DNA of 64,000 bases, taken from contig NZ_LQIN01000004.1 in assembly GCF_001500065.1 (NCBI RefSeq), positions 62,001 through 126,000 of the forward strand. Direction: 5' to 3'. This stretch comes from Mycobacterium sp. IS-3022 (lineage in GTDB: Bacteria > Actinomycetota > Actinomycetes > Mycobacteriales > Mycobacteriaceae). The notes under the pieces are model-generated. The model saw only the letters and a program-made list of their open reading frames with translations. It had not been told where the DNA came from and did not search any database. Made by a program: the position numbers and the translations under genes. Below are positions 1 to 8,775 of this stretch, piece after piece; positions within the stretch are counted from its first letter, which is position 1; each line of letters begins with the position of its first letter.

Positions 1-978
1 CTGATGAGCGGTGACGCCGGCTACCACCGGGTGTTCTGGCTGACGACGGCGTTCACGGTGATGGTGATCGCGATCGTGCTTCTGGTGGTGCCGCGGCGTC
101 CGCGCAGCGCCGCCGGAACCATCGATTGGCTCGGCGCCACCGGGTTGGCGGTGGGCTTGTCGGCTCTGCTGCTGGCGATCACCCAGGGCCAGACGTGGGC
201 ATGGACGTCACCTGCCACCCTCGGCTGCGCGCTCGGCGGTGCGGCTGTGCTGACCGGGTGGTGGTGCTGGGAGCGGCGAGCGAGACAACCGCTGGTGTCG
301 ACGACGATGCTCACGCGGCGGCCGATCATGCTCACCAACCTCGCCACGATCTTCGTCGGTATGGGGCTGTACTTCGCGTTCCTCGGATTGACCCTGTTCG
401 TCCAAATACCCCGTGGCGGTGCGGGGTACGGTTTCGGCGCGTCGGTGTTGGAAGCCAGCGTCGTCTATCTGTTGCCCGGCGCGTTCACTGGATTTCTCGT
501 CGCGTTGGTCAGCGGGCGCTACATCGACCGCTTCGGTGCCCGGCCGGTGCTCATGCTGGCGGCGGTGGCGGGCATCGCCGGGTTCCTGTTCGTCACGTTC
601 GCCCACTCCCACACCTGGCAGGTCATCGTCGCGGGCATCCTCGCCAACGCATACATCAGCCTCGGCTACGGCGCGCTGCCGGCGCTGGTCGTCAGCGAGG
701 TCGGCGCCGGCGAAACCGGTGTGGCGACCAGCATGAACGCGATCGCGCGCACGATCGGCAGCTCGATGGCCGCCGCGCTGGTGGCCATGCTGCTCAGCCG
801 GTCGACGCCCGGCACCGGAGTACCGATGGAGAGCAGTTTCTTCGCGATCTTCCTCGGAGGCGCGGTGACGGCCCTGTTGGCCTTGGTGTTGATCGCGGTA
901 TCGCGGCCGACGCCACGGCGCATCGATTCCGTCGAGGCGCGCTACGAGTCGCGCGCGATGAACCACGAATGGGGCTGA
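1..978 (+). CDS. MFS efflux transporter, DHA2-like, C-terminal part
   Basis: The reading frame is already open at the first base, so the N-terminal half lies outside the window; 325 residues are visible. The product is a string of hydrophobic membrane segments with short basic loops, and includes the loop residues GRYIDRFGARPVLM (about residue 171 on), typical of the second half of major facilitator drug exporters of the 14-helix DHA2 class. Its likely role is proton-driven export of small lipophilic compounds across the inner membrane. It ends 16 bases before the convergent SRPBCC gene. The substrate cannot be inferred. The family call is fairly sure; the subclass is less so. Confidence 0.8.
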   Translation: MMSGDAGYHRVFWLTTAFTVMVIAIVLLVVPRRPRSAAGTIDWLGATGLAVGLSALLLAITQGQTWAWTSPATLGCALGGAAVLTGWWCWERRARQPLVSTTMLTRRPIMLTNLATIFVGMGLYFAFLGLTLFVQIPRGGAGYGFGASVLEASVVYLLPGAFTGFLVALVSGRYIDRFGARPVLMLAAVAGIAGFLFVTFAHSHTWQVIVAGILANAYISLGYGALPALVVSEVGAGETGVATSMNAIARTIGSSMAAALVAMLLSRSTPGTGVPMESSFFAIFLGGAVTALLALVLIAVSRPTPRRIDSVEARYESRAMNHEWG

Positions 979-994
979 CGGTCCGGCCAGTGGT

Positions 995-1423
995 TCAGCG
1001 AAGCGCGGCGAGGTTGGTGACCGACTTACGCACATCGGACTCGATCACCTTGGCGACCAGGTTGCCGATGCGAGTGTTCAACAGTCCGCCGGAGAGATCG
1101 GCGACCACCTGGAACGTCGAACCCGGTTTCTCGTCGCGGACACAGAGCGTCAGGCAGATGCGGATACCCGGCCTGCCGCGGCCGATCATCTCGATGACCT
1201 TCGGCTCGTCATAGCGGGTGACGCGCCAATGGATGGTGTTGCGGAAGCCTTTGACCTTGATCAACGAGGACACACAGGTACCTACCTCGATGTCCGACGG
1301 CACCTCGCTGCGCCAACCGCCGAAGATCGTCAGCCATTCGTCGAACCGGCTCAGATCCGACGCCAACGCCCACGCCTTGTGCGGCTCGAGATCCGATGAC
1401 ACCGAAACATCCACTGCTGCCAT
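995..1423 (-). CDS. SRPBCC-family (polyketide cyclase/START-like) protein
   Basis: This 142-residue protein has the SRPBCC pattern: an N-terminal strand (VDVSVSSDLEPHKAW), a helix with LSRFDEWLTIFGGW, then alternating strands and a long C-terminal helix ending in SDVRKSVTNLAALR. Such proteins form a hydrophobic cavity that binds lipids or polyketides; many mycobacterial members have no known ligand. I chose the ATG at 1423 because the fold begins there; upstream codons in the longer frame are arginine- and serine-rich and look non-coding. It converges with the MFS gene and diverges from the ABC importer operon. Function is otherwise unknown. Confidence 0.75.
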   Translation of the reverse strand: MAAVDVSVSSDLEPHKAWALASDLSRFDEWLTIFGGWRSEVPSDIEVGTCVSSLIKVKGFRNTIHWRVTRYDEPKVIEMIGRGRPGIRICLTLCVRDEKPGSTFQVVADLSGGLLNTRIGNLVAKVIESDVRKSVTNLAALR

Positions 1424-1509
1424 GCCCAATGCCGTACCCGGCGAAGCGGGACTGGTAAACGGTATTTCCCCCGACCAGCGCCTTCTGCTGGAAAACTGAC
1501 CGAGACACC

Positions 1510-1517
1510 GGAGGAGG
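1510..1517 (+). promoter_or_regulatory. Strong Shine-Dalgarno before a CTG start
   Basis: GGAGGAGG lies seven bases upstream of CTG 1525. No ATG, GTG or TTG exists in frame between the upstream stop (TAA 1456-1458) and GTG 1618. This site therefore decides the start of the ATPase gene. Confidence 0.6.
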
Positions 1518-1524
1518 ATCCGCA

Positions 1525-2742
1525 CTGACCGGCTCACACACCACCGCGGTTGACCGATCATCGGGACACGACGAGGCGACCCGCCCCAGAGGTGCCCCGG
1601 TCATCGAGCTCGACCACGTGACGAAACAGTTCGGCGGCGATGTCGCCGTGGCCGACGCGGACTTCTCCATTGCGTCGGGTGAGTTCTTTTCGATCCTCGG
1701 ACCGTCGGGCTGCGGCAAGACCACCACGTTGCGCATGATCGCCGGGTTCGAAACCCCGAGCGCCGGCGCGATCCGCCTCGAGGGCGCCGACGTGTCGCGG
1801 GTGCCGCCGCACAAACGCAGTGTCAACACGGTGTTTCAGCACTATGCACTGTTCCCGCACATGTCGGTGTGGGACAACGTCGCTTACGGCCCGCGCAGCA
1901 GGAAGCTGGACAAGGCCCACGGGAAAGGCACAGTCCGCAAACGGGTCGGCGACCTCTTGGAGATCGTGCGGCTGACCGATTACGCCGACCGCAGGCCCGG
2001 CCAGCTCTCCGGTGGCCAACAGCAGCGTGTGGCGCTGGCCCGGGCGTTGGTGAACTACCCGAGCGCGCTGCTGCTCGACGAACCACTCGGCGCGCTGGAC
2101 CTCAAGCTCCGCCACGCCATGCAGGACGAGCTCAAGCGGATCCAGCGCGAGGTCGGCATCACGTTCGTCTACGTCACCCACGACCAGGAGGAAGCGCTGA
2201 CCATGAGTGACCGCATCGCGGTCATGAACGCCGGCAATGTCGACCAGATCGGCACCCCCACCGAGATATACGACCGACCCGCAACGGTTTTCGTCGCGAG
2301 TTTCATCGGGCAGGCGAACCTGTGGGCGGGCACGCAGACCGGGCCGGTGCACCGCGACTTCGTCGACATCGAGGCGCTCGGGACCCGGTTGAAGGCCCGG
2401 GCCGGCGAGACCGCGATCGAACCCGGCGGGCACGCGACGCTGATGGTGCGCCCCGAGCGCGTCCGTGTCACTCCCCTTTCCCAGGATGCGCCAACCGGCG
2501 ACGCCGCAGCCGTGCGCGCGACCGTCACCGACCTCACCTTCCAGGGGCCCGTGGTCCGGCTGACGCTGGCCGCGCCGGACGATTCGATGATCGTCGCCCA
2601 CGTCGGTCCTGAACAAAACCTGCCGCTGCTGCGGCCGGGCGACGACGTCCACGTCTGCTGGGCGCCGGAGGCCTCGCTCGTCCTGCCCGCGGCCGACATC
2701 CCCACCACTGAGGACCTCGAGGAGATGCTCGACGACTCCTGA
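1525..2742 (+). CDS. potA: Polyamine-type ABC transporter ATP-binding protein
   Basis: This is the ATPase of a spermidine/putrescine-type importer. It has Walker A (GPSGCGKTT, residues 59-67 counted from the start given), the LSGGQQQR signature, Walker B with [11 protein letters not shown], an H-loop (VTHDQEEAL) and a C-terminal TOBE domain, as in PotA. The start is unusual. The only ATG/GTG/TTG in frame is GTG 1618, which would remove the first beta-strand ([11 protein letters not shown]). A strong Shine-Dalgarno GGAGGAGG (1510-1517) sits seven bases before CTG 1525, giving 405 residues and the full domain, so I take CTG as the likely start. GTG 1618 (374 aa) is the conservative alternative. 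It is first in the operon with potD, potB and potC. Confidence 0.85.
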   Translation: MTGSHTTAVDRSSGHDEATRPRGAPVIELDHVTKQFGGDVAVADADFSIASGEFFSILGPSGCGKTTTLRMIAGFETPSAGAIRLEGADVSRVPPHKRSVNTVFQHYALFPHMSVWDNVAYGPRSRKLDKAHGKGTVRKRVGDLLEIVRLTDYADRRPGQLSGGQQQRVALARALVNYPSALLLDEPLGALDLKLRHAMQDELKRIQREVGITFVYVTHDQEEALTMSDRIAVMNAGNVDQIGTPTEIYDRPATVFVASFIGQANLWAGTQTGPVHRDFVDIEALGTRLKARAGETAIEPGGHATLMVRPERVRVTPLSQDAPTGDAAAVRATVTDLTFQGPVVRLTLAAPDDSMIVAHVGPEQNLPLLRPGDDVHVCWAPEASLVLPAADIPTTEDLEEMLDDS

Positions 2743-2793
2743 GTCGATGGTTGTCGACGCACTCCCCTCCCTCCGACGAAAGGCACAGCCGCC

Positions 2794-3963
2794 ATGTCCG
2801 CACGCATAGAAGCCGCAGATTCTCGCCGCGTGTCACGTCGACGCTTCATCGGCGGGGGCACCGCGGCGGCGGCCGCCGCACTCGCCCTCGGCCCGTCCTT
2901 CCTGGCGGCATGCGGTTCCGACACCAGCCCCTCGGGCACCACCACCGAAGACGGCGGACCGGCGAGCGGCACACTACGGATTTCGAACTGGCCGCTGTAC
3001 ATGGCCGATGGGTTCATCGCGGCCTTCCAGCAAGCCTCGGGCATCACCGTCGACTACAAGGAGGACTTCAACGACAACGAGGAATGGTTCGCCAAGGTCA
3101 AGGAACCGCTGTCACGCAAGCAGGACATCGGCGCCGACCTCGTGGTGCCGACGGCGTTCATGGCGACCCAGGTCCGCAAGCTGAACTGGCTCAACGATTT
3201 CAGCGAAGGCGGCATCCCGAACAAGAAGAATCTGCGTCGCGACATGCTCGACGCGCCGATGGACCCCGGTCGCAAGTTCAGCGCGCCGTACCTGACGGGC
3301 ATGGTCGGTCTCGCGTACAACCGCGCCGCCGCCGGGCGGGAGATCTCCAGGGTCGACGACCTGTGGGATCCGGCGTTCAAAGGCCGCGTCAGCATGCTCT
3401 CCGATTTCCAGGACGGCCTTGGCATGATCATGCAGTCGCAGGGGGGCGACCCCGCATCTCCCAACACAGAGTCGGTACAGAAGGCGGTCGACCTCGTCCG
3501 CGAGCAGAACGACAGGGGGCAGATCCGTAGGTTCACCGGAAACGACTACGCCGACGACCTGGCCGCGGGCAATGTCGTGCTGGCGCAAGCGTATTCGGGT
3601 GATGTCGTGCAGCTGCAGGCCGATAACCCCGACCTGCAATTCGTGGTCCCGGAATCCGGCGGCACCGACTTCGTCGACACCATGGTGATCCCGTACACGA
3701 CGCAGAACCAGAAGGCGGCCGAGGCGTGGATCGACTACGTCTACGACCGGGCCAACTACGCCAAGCTGATCGCCTTCACGCAGTTCGTGCCGGTGCTCTC
3801 GGACATGACCCGCGAGCTCGACAAGATCAACCCGAACCTGGCCAAGAATGAACTGATCAACCCGCCGCAAGCCACGCTCGACCGGATCAAGGCCTGGGCG
3901 CCGCTCGAGGACGAGCAGAAGCAGCAGTACGCCACGATGTACGCAGCTGTCACCGGCGGTTGA
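2794..3963 (+). CDS. potD: Polyamine-type ABC transporter substrate-binding lipoprotein
   Basis: This 389-residue protein opens with a twin-arginine signal (SRRRFIGGGTAAAAAAL) followed by a lipobox LAAC near residue 37. It is therefore predicted to be exported by Tat and anchored as a lipoprotein outside the membrane. The mature part resembles PotD/PotF periplasmic binding proteins (LRISNWPLYMADGFI, a split alpha/beta fold, WIDYVYDRANYAK). A purine-rich GAAAGG lies before ATG 2794. It sits between the ATPase and the two permease genes and supplies substrate to them. The family suggests spermidine or putrescine; other cationic ligands are possible. Confidence 0.9.
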   Translation: MSARIEAADSRRVSRRRFIGGGTAAAAAALALGPSFLAACGSDTSPSGTTTEDGGPASGTLRISNWPLYMADGFIAAFQQASGITVDYKEDFNDNEEWFAKVKEPLSRKQDIGADLVVPTAFMATQVRKLNWLNDFSEGGIPNKKNLRRDMLDAPMDPGRKFSAPYLTGMVGLAYNRAAAGREISRVDDLWDPAFKGRVSMLSDFQDGLGMIMQSQGGDPASPNTESVQKAVDLVREQNDRGQIRRFTGNDYADDLAAGNVVLAQAYSGDVVQLQADNPDLQFVVPESGGTDFVDTMVIPYTTQNQKAAEAWIDYVYDRANYAKLIAFTQFVPVLSDMTRELDKINPNLAKNELINPPQATLDRIKAWAPLEDEQKQQYATMYAAVTGG

Positions 3964-3966
3964 GGC

Positions 3967-4842
3967 ATGGCAGGCGTCGCCGGCAGCGGTCGACAGCGCA
4001 GCAGGATTGCACCGTATCTGATGATCCTGCCCGCGATGGTCTACCTTGCGGTGTTCTTCGTCGTGCCGTTCGTCTCGTTGGCCCGGACATCGCTGTCGAC
4101 GGCGAGCGGTTCGATATTCCTTCCGACACTGACGTTTTCGTGGGACTTCGCGAACTACACCGAGGCGTTCGGCGAGTATCAAGACCAGATTCTGCGATCA
4201 TTCGGCTACGCCGTCACGGCGACGGTGCTGTGCGCGCTGCTGTCCTTCCCGCTTGCCTATGTGATCGCATTCAAGGCCGGCAGGTTCAAGAATCTGCTCC
4301 TCGGCCTGGTGATCCTGCCGTTCTTCGTGACGTTTCTGATCCGCACCATCGCGTGGAAAACCATTCTGGCCGATGACGGTTGGTTGGTCGGGGCACTGGG
4401 CGCGATCGGGCTGCTGCCCGGCGAGGGCCGGCTGTTGTCGACCAGTTGGGCCGTCATCGGTGGACTCACCTACAACTGGATCATCTTCATGATCCTGCCG
4501 TTGTACGTCAGCCTGGAGAAGATCGACCCGCGGTTGATCGAAGCCTCCAGGGATCTGTATTCATCGAACACCCGTAGCTTCACGAAAGTCATTCTGCCGC
4601 TGTCGATGCCGGGTCTACTGGCCGGCAGCCTGCTGGTCTTCATCCCGGCCGCGGGTGACTTCATCAACGCCGAGTATCTCGGCAGCACGCAGACGACGAT
4701 GATCGGCAACGTGATTCAGCAGCAGTTCCTGGTGGTCAAGGACTATCCGGCCGCGGCGGCGCTGAGCATGATGCTGATGGGTCTCATCCTGGCGGGGGTC
4801 CTGCTGTACACGCGGGCGTTGGGCACGGAGGAACTCGTATGA
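3967..4842 (+). CDS. potB: Polyamine-type ABC transporter permease, PotB-like
   Basis: This inner-membrane permease of 291 residues has about six hydrophobic segments. It carries the EAA loop that docks the ATPase, here around EASRDLYSSNTRSFTKVILPLSMPG (about residues 197-220). It follows the binding protein by three bases and overlaps the next permease by four (ATGA), so translation is probably coupled. The product pairs with the PotC-like subunit to form the channel. Length and gene order match potABCD-type systems. Confidence 0.88.
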   Translation: MAGVAGSGRQRSRIAPYLMILPAMVYLAVFFVVPFVSLARTSLSTASGSIFLPTLTFSWDFANYTEAFGEYQDQILRSFGYAVTATVLCALLSFPLAYVIAFKAGRFKNLLLGLVILPFFVTFLIRTIAWKTILADDGWLVGALGAIGLLPGEGRLLSTSWAVIGGLTYNWIIFMILPLYVSLEKIDPRLIEASRDLYSSNTRSFTKVILPLSMPGLLAGSLLVFIPAAGDFINAEYLGSTQTTMIGNVIQQQFLVVKDYPAAAALSMMLMGLILAGVLLYTRALGTEELV

Positions 4843-5684
4843 CGCTGCAGGCGATGAACGCCGCGACGAGTCCGGCGCCGGCCAAGCGGGTCAAGGGATC
4901 CGCGCGATGGGGCGATGTGCTGCTACGGATCGTCGCGGGCCTGGTGCTGCTGTATCTGTTCCTGCCGATCTTCGTGATCGTGCTGTTCTCCTTCAACGAT
5001 CCGAAGGGCAAGTTCAACTACAGCTGGCAGGGTTTCACGCTGGACAACTGGGCCGAGCCGTTCAAGTATCCGGCGCTGACGGAGGCGCTGCAGTTGAGCG
5101 TCAACGTGGCGGCGGTTTCGACGGCGGTCGCGTTGGTGTTGGGCACGCTGGTGGCGATAGCGCTTGTGCGTCAGCGGTGGCGGGGACGGCGCGCGGTGGA
5201 CACCTTCCTGGTGCTCCCACTGACCGCCCCCGAAGTCGTGATGGGTGCGGCGTTGCTGGTGCTGTTCCTCGACCTGGGGTGGGCCACCGGCTACCTGACG
5301 ATCGTATTGGCGCATATCGCATTCGAGGTCAGCTTCATCGCGATGACCGTGCGCGCCCGGGTGCGGGGCTTCGACTGGACGCTCGAGGATGCGTCCATGG
5401 ACTTGGGCGCCGGCCCTGCGCGCACCTTCTTCAAGGTGACGCTGCCGCTGATCGTCCCGGGTGTCGTCGCGGCGGGCATGCTCTCGTTCGCGTTGTCGCT
5501 CGACGACTTCATCATCACCTACTTCGTCAGCGGTTCGACGCTGACTTATCCGCTGTATGTGAATGCGGCGGTCAAGGCCGCGGTGCCGCCGCAAATCAAT
5601 GTGCTCGCGACGGCGATTCTGGTGGTCAGCCTTGTCCTGCTGGCGGCCGGGACCCTGTACCGCCGCAGACGGATCGCGGCCTAG
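4839..5684 (+). CDS. potC: Polyamine-type ABC transporter permease, PotC-like
   Basis: This is the second permease (281 residues), with an EAA-type loop (LEDASMDLGAGPARTFFKVTLPLIVPG) and the typical PotC segment SFALSLDDFIITYFVSG. The N-terminus is cytoplasmic and basic before the first membrane helix. It overlaps the upstream permease gene by ATGA. A perfect inverted repeat starts at the last base of its stop codon and probably ends the operon. Confidence 0.88.
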   Translation: MTLQAMNAATSPAPAKRVKGSARWGDVLLRIVAGLVLLYLFLPIFVIVLFSFNDPKGKFNYSWQGFTLDNWAEPFKYPALTEALQLSVNVAAVSTAVALVLGTLVAIALVRQRWRGRRAVDTFLVLPLTAPEVVMGAALLVLFLDLGWATGYLTIVLAHIAFEVSFIAMTVRARVRGFDWTLEDASMDLGAGPARTFFKVTLPLIVPGVVAAGMLSFALSLDDFIITYFVSGSTLTYPLYVNAAVKAAVPPQINVLATAILVVSLVLLAAGTLYRRRRIAA

Positions 5685-5699
5685 ACCGCGCAAGCGGTC
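5684..5699 (+). terminator. Hairpin at the end of the ABC importer operon
   Basis: GACCGC and GCGGTC form a six-base-pair stem around the loop GCAA, directly at the stop codon of the PotC-like gene. There is no U-tract, which is common in mycobacteria, so termination is an inference. Confidence 0.45.
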
Positions 5700-5713
5700 C
5701 GATCAGCGGAACA
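5699..5713 (+). promoter_or_regulatory. Weak copy of the recurring CACTGACCGGGACA-like motif
   Basis: CCGATCAGCGGAACA ends 39 bases before the GTG start at 5753, the same spacing as the better copies elsewhere in the cluster. The match is weak. Confidence 0.3.
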
Positions 5714-5752
5714 GCGCGACGGCGCAGCGGCCGCGCATGGCAGGCTGACATC

Positions 5753-6625
5753 GTGACCGACACCGCCGCCTTCACCGCCCGAGTCGAAAACGATCTGCGG
5801 GAAGCACCGACACCTGCGGGGGTGTTGCGCTACTACGACGTCGGCGAGGGACCCGTTCTGCTGTTTCTCCACGGCTCCGGTCCCGGCGTCACCGGGTGGC
5901 GCAACTTCCGCGGCGTGCTCCCCGCCTTCGCCGAGCGCTTCCGTTGCCTGATCCTCGAGTTCCCGGGGTTCGGCGTCAGCGACGACTTCGGTGGTCATCC
6001 GATGGTCACCGCTCAGGGTGCGGTGGTGCCGTTCCTCGACGCGCTTGGAGTCGATCGCGTCGACATCGTGGGCAATTCCATGGGCGGCGGCGTCGGAATC
6101 AACTTCGCGATCAACAATCCTGACCGTATCGGCAAGCTGGTGACCATCGGCGGTATCGGCACGAACATCTTCAGCCCCGGCCCCAGCGAAGGCATTCGAC
6201 TCCTGCAGGAGTTCACCGAGGACCCGACGCGGCAGCGGCTCGTCGACTGGCTCAACTCCATGGTCTACGACCAGTCGCTGGTCACCGAGCAGCTGGTCGA
6301 GGAGCGGTGGCAGCTCGCGACCGACCCGGAGACCCTGGCGGCTGCGCGGCGCATGTACGGCAAGGCGGCTTTCGCGCAGATGATGGCTTTCATGCGCAGC
6401 AGCGACGCCCCGTTGCCGTGGGCTCAGATGCACAGAGTTGCCGCCCCCACGCTGCTGACGTGGGGACGCGACGATCGCGTCAGTCCCCTTGACATGGCGC
6501 TGATCCCGATGCGCACGCTTCCCAACGCGGAGTTGCACGTGTTCCCGAACTGTGGGCACTGGGCGATGATCGAGGCCAAAGAGGCATTCGAAAGCGTCGT
6601 GGTGTCGTTTCTGTCCAGGGGCTGA
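5753..6625 (+). CDS. Alpha/beta hydrolase, MhpC/HsaD (meta-cleavage product hydrolase)-like
   Basis: This 290-residue serine hydrolase has the oxyanion segment HGSGPGVTGWRNF (from residue 40), nucleophile elbow GNSMGGG (Ser109), acid in WGRDDRVSP (Asp240) and base in NCGHWAMIE (His269). The combination of GSGPG, GNSMGGG and GHW is characteristic of C-C bond hydrolases that act on ring-cleavage products (BphD, MhpC, HsaD). It is a good candidate for the step after the HsaC-like dioxygenase encoded at 13762. I chose GTG 5753 because the domain starts there and the longer frame is non-coding. It stands alone between the importer and a convergent operon. Confidence 0.82.
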   Translation: MTDTAAFTARVENDLREAPTPAGVLRYYDVGEGPVLLFLHGSGPGVTGWRNFRGVLPAFAERFRCLILEFPGFGVSDDFGGHPMVTAQGAVVPFLDALGVDRVDIVGNSMGGGVGINFAINNPDRIGKLVTIGGIGTNIFSPGPSEGIRLLQEFTEDPTRQRLVDWLNSMVYDQSLVTEQLVEERWQLATDPETLAAARRMYGKAAFAQMMAFMRSSDAPLPWAQMHRVAAPTLLTWGRDDRVSPLDMALIPMRTLPNAELHVFPNCGHWAMIEAKEAFESVVVSFLSRG

Positions 6626-6633
6626 CGCGGCTC

Positions 6634-7128
6634 TCAGTTGGCACCGGGTGGTGCCGCGTCGCCGGCCAGCCCCGCGTCGAGCAGTGCACGCGCGTACGGT
6701 TGCCCGTCGAGCACGCGGCTGGTGCGGGTGGTGATCTGCCACCGTCCGTCGACGCGCTCGAGCGTCAAGTGATTGGCGGTGGCTCGCCAGACCCGGTATC
6801 CGGCGGCGTCATCGCGCAACACCACCAGCGATTCGCACACCGCGACCGCGGAGTCACCGTCCACCGTCACCACCGCTGGGCCGAGGAAATGGCTGCAGCC
6901 GCGGGCCACGAGATCTTGGTGCGAGGACGCGCTCACCATGTCGTGCACGCCGGAGCGGCCGACCATCTCCCAGCCCTCGACGTCGTAGGTGCCGTCGGTG
7001 GCCCACAGTCGTGCCGCGTTGTCGGCGTTGCCGGCGTCCACCGAGGGGCCATAGGAGGCAATGAGTTTGGCGATCGCTTGCTCGTCTTCCAGACGTTGCA
7101 GCCGCGCCAGGATCTCGGGTTCGGTCAC
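6634..7128 (-). CDS. SnoaL-like (NTF2-fold) protein
   Basis: This 164-residue protein has the SnoaL_4 pattern: an N-terminal helix (LQRLEDEQAIAKLIASYGPSVDAG), then ARLWATDGTYDVEG, a curved sheet and WQITTRTSRVL near the end. NTF2-fold proteins include cyclases, hydratases and steroid isomerases; catalytic residues vary and I cannot assign a reaction. It is the last gene of a six-gene minus-strand operon starting with a Baeyer-Villiger monooxygenase, and overlaps the LLM gene by four bases. Confidence 0.8.
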   Translation of the reverse strand: MTEPEILARLQRLEDEQAIAKLIASYGPSVDAGNADNAARLWATDGTYDVEGWEMVGRSGVHDMVSASSHQDLVARGCSHFLGPAVVTVDGDSAVAVCESLVVLRDDAAGYRVWRATANHLTLERVDGRWQITTRTSRVLDGQPYARALLDAGLAGDAAPPGAN

Positions 7129-7970
7129 TGTTGCTCCATATCGCGAAGGCGGACAAGCTGATCACAGTAGTGCCGCGGGCTGTCGGCCCGGACCGCGCAC
7201 GTGACCGCGGTGGCGCCCGAGTCGCGCAGCATCGCCAGGCGTGCCCGGGTGCCGTCGGGGTCGGCCTCGGGGTCCAGGACGGCCGAAAGGAGCACCTCGA
7301 AATGCGTAGGTGGATCGACATCGGCAAGCATGGCGCGGACTTCGTTCGGCGCCAAGCCGAACGGCATCCAGCCGTCGGCCAGATCGACAGCCCGGCGCAG
7401 GGAGGCCGCGGTGCGGCCGCCGACCCAGATCGGCACCCGCGTCTGCTGGGCGTGCGGAAGCACCGTCATTCCGTCGTAGTCGTAGAACTGGCCGTGATAC
7501 CGCGGTGTCGCGGTGGACAGCGACGCGCGAAGCGCGCGAATCGCGTCGTCCGCACGCGCCGCTCGGCGCTCCCATGGCGCCCCGAGCAGCGCGAATTCTT
7601 CTGTGAGCGAACCTATTCCCACACCGAGAACAAGCCGGCCGCCGCTGACCGTGTCGAGGGTGCCGTACCGCTTGGCGATCGCCAGCGGGTGGTGGTAGCC
7701 GAGCACGAGCACCGAGGTGGCCAACCGGATCCGCCGGGTGTGGGCTGCGAGGAACCCGAGGGTGGCGAGTGGGTCCCAGTACACGGCGCCGCGGATGGCG
7801 GCGTCGGCGGACGGAACCGCCACGTGTTCGGAGCAGGTGAGGTAGTCGAATCCCAGTTCGTCTGCCGTCACGGCGATCTGAGTCAGTTCGTCGATACCGG
7901 CGTCGGCCTCCCACGGCGCCGCGGCGCCGGGGACCTGCACGACCACTGGTGTTGACAACCCCAGTAGCAC
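7125..7970 (-). CDS. LLM-class flavin/F420-dependent oxidoreductase
   Basis: This 281-residue protein has the luciferase-like monooxygenase TIM-barrel pattern: EHVAVP in the N-terminal third, LATSVLVLGYHHPLAIAKRYGTLD, then SGGRLVLGVGIGSLTEEF and a late PIWVGGRT. The GVGIGSLTEEF form and the lack of a long insertion favour the mycobacterial F420-dependent subgroup, though FMN use is possible. It reads from GTG 7970 and overlaps the downstream SnoaL gene by four bases. In this operon it probably oxidises or reduces a pathway intermediate. Confidence 0.82.
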   Translation of the reverse strand: MLLGLSTPVVVQVPGAAAPWEADAGIDELTQIAVTADELGFDYLTCSEHVAVPSADAAIRGAVYWDPLATLGFLAAHTRRIRLATSVLVLGYHHPLAIAKRYGTLDTVSGGRLVLGVGIGSLTEEFALLGAPWERRAARADDAIRALRASLSTATPRYHGQFYDYDGMTVLPHAQQTRVPIWVGGRTAASLRRAVDLADGWMPFGLAPNEVRAMLADVDPPTHFEVLLSAVLDPEADPDGTRARLAMLRDSGATAVTCAVRADSPRHYCDQLVRLRDMEQQ

Positions 7971-7972
7971 CG

Positions 7973-8767
7973 TCAGCGTGCCCTCTCGATGAGCGCCGCG
8001 ATCCTCCGGTGCGATTCCAGCACGACCCGGGCGCGATCGGGGGCGCTGCTGGCTTCAGCCCGGCGCGCATTGCCGCCTGCCACCCACACTGGACCGTCGG
8101 CGAGATGCGCAAGCCCCTCGGCTGCCACCTCGGCCGGCTCGTCGACCACGATGCCAGGCGCGTCGAAGTTCAAACCGGCCCGCTCCATCGCCGGCGTGCG
8201 GGTCACGCCCAGCACCAGTTCGAGCACATCGACGTTGTGGTCCCGTAGTTCCAGCCACAGACTTTCGGCGAACATCCGGGAGAACGCCTTCGCGCCGGCG
8301 TAAACGGTGTGCCGCCACGCGCCCATGTAGCCCGCCAAGGAGCCGACGATCAGGATACCGCCCCGGCCCCGCGCCACCATGGATCGCCCGTAGTGCTGCA
8401 CCAGCGAGAGCATCCGCGTGACATTCAGGTCAGTGACCTTGCCGAACTCTTGGAGGTCGGCATCGAGGAACAGTTCGTTGCAGGTGTTGGCTCCAGCGTT
8501 GTAGATCAGCAGGCCGACCTCGAGATCGTCTGTGACGGCTGCGATCTGCGAAACCGCTTGCGGATCCAGAAGATCGACAGGCATCGTGCGGACCTCGGCT
8601 CCGAGCGCACGGCGGCGCTGGGCAGTCCCCTCGAGCGGGCCGGGCTTGCGCGCGATGAGCACCAAGTTGATTCCGGACTCGGCCAGTTGTCGCGCGAACT
8701 CGGCGCCCACTCCTTCCGAACCACCGGCGATGACGGCCCAGGGCCCGTACTTGCTCGTGTCGATCAT
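7973..8767 (-). CDS. Short-chain dehydrogenase/reductase (SDR)
   Basis: This 264-residue protein has a slightly unusual Rossmann entry (VIAGGSEGVGAEFARQLAE), NAG at IYNAGAN, and the active site YAGAKAF. The N-terminal GGSEGVG differs from the usual TGxxxGxG and resembles a small group of mycobacterial SDRs. It would oxidise or reduce an alcohol/ketone with NAD(P). It is the fourth gene in the minus-strand operon; the next gene starts three bases after its stop. Confidence 0.85.
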   Translation of the reverse strand: MIDTSKYGPWAVIAGGSEGVGAEFARQLAESGINLVLIARKPGPLEGTAQRRRALGAEVRTMPVDLLDPQAVSQIAAVTDDLEVGLLIYNAGANTCNELFLDADLQEFGKVTDLNVTRMLSLVQHYGRSMVARGRGGILIVGSLAGYMGAWRHTVYAGAKAFSRMFAESLWLELRDHNVDVLELVLGVTRTPAMERAGLNFDAPGIVVDEPAEVAAEGLAHLADGPVWVAGGNARRAEASSAPDRARVVLESHRRIAALIERAR

Positions 8768-8775
8768 GCGTCGTC

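Noticed and set aside
126..1214. Long open frames overlapping recognised genes in other frames
   Set aside because: They are arginine/proline-rich shadows typical of high-GC DNA and show no domain; the real genes in other frames explain the sequence.
1523..1536. CACTGACCGGCTCA, resembling the recurring cluster motif
   Set aside because: It lies inside the probable start region of the potA-like gene, not 40 bases before a start codon, and differs at the key GGACA end; treated as chance.
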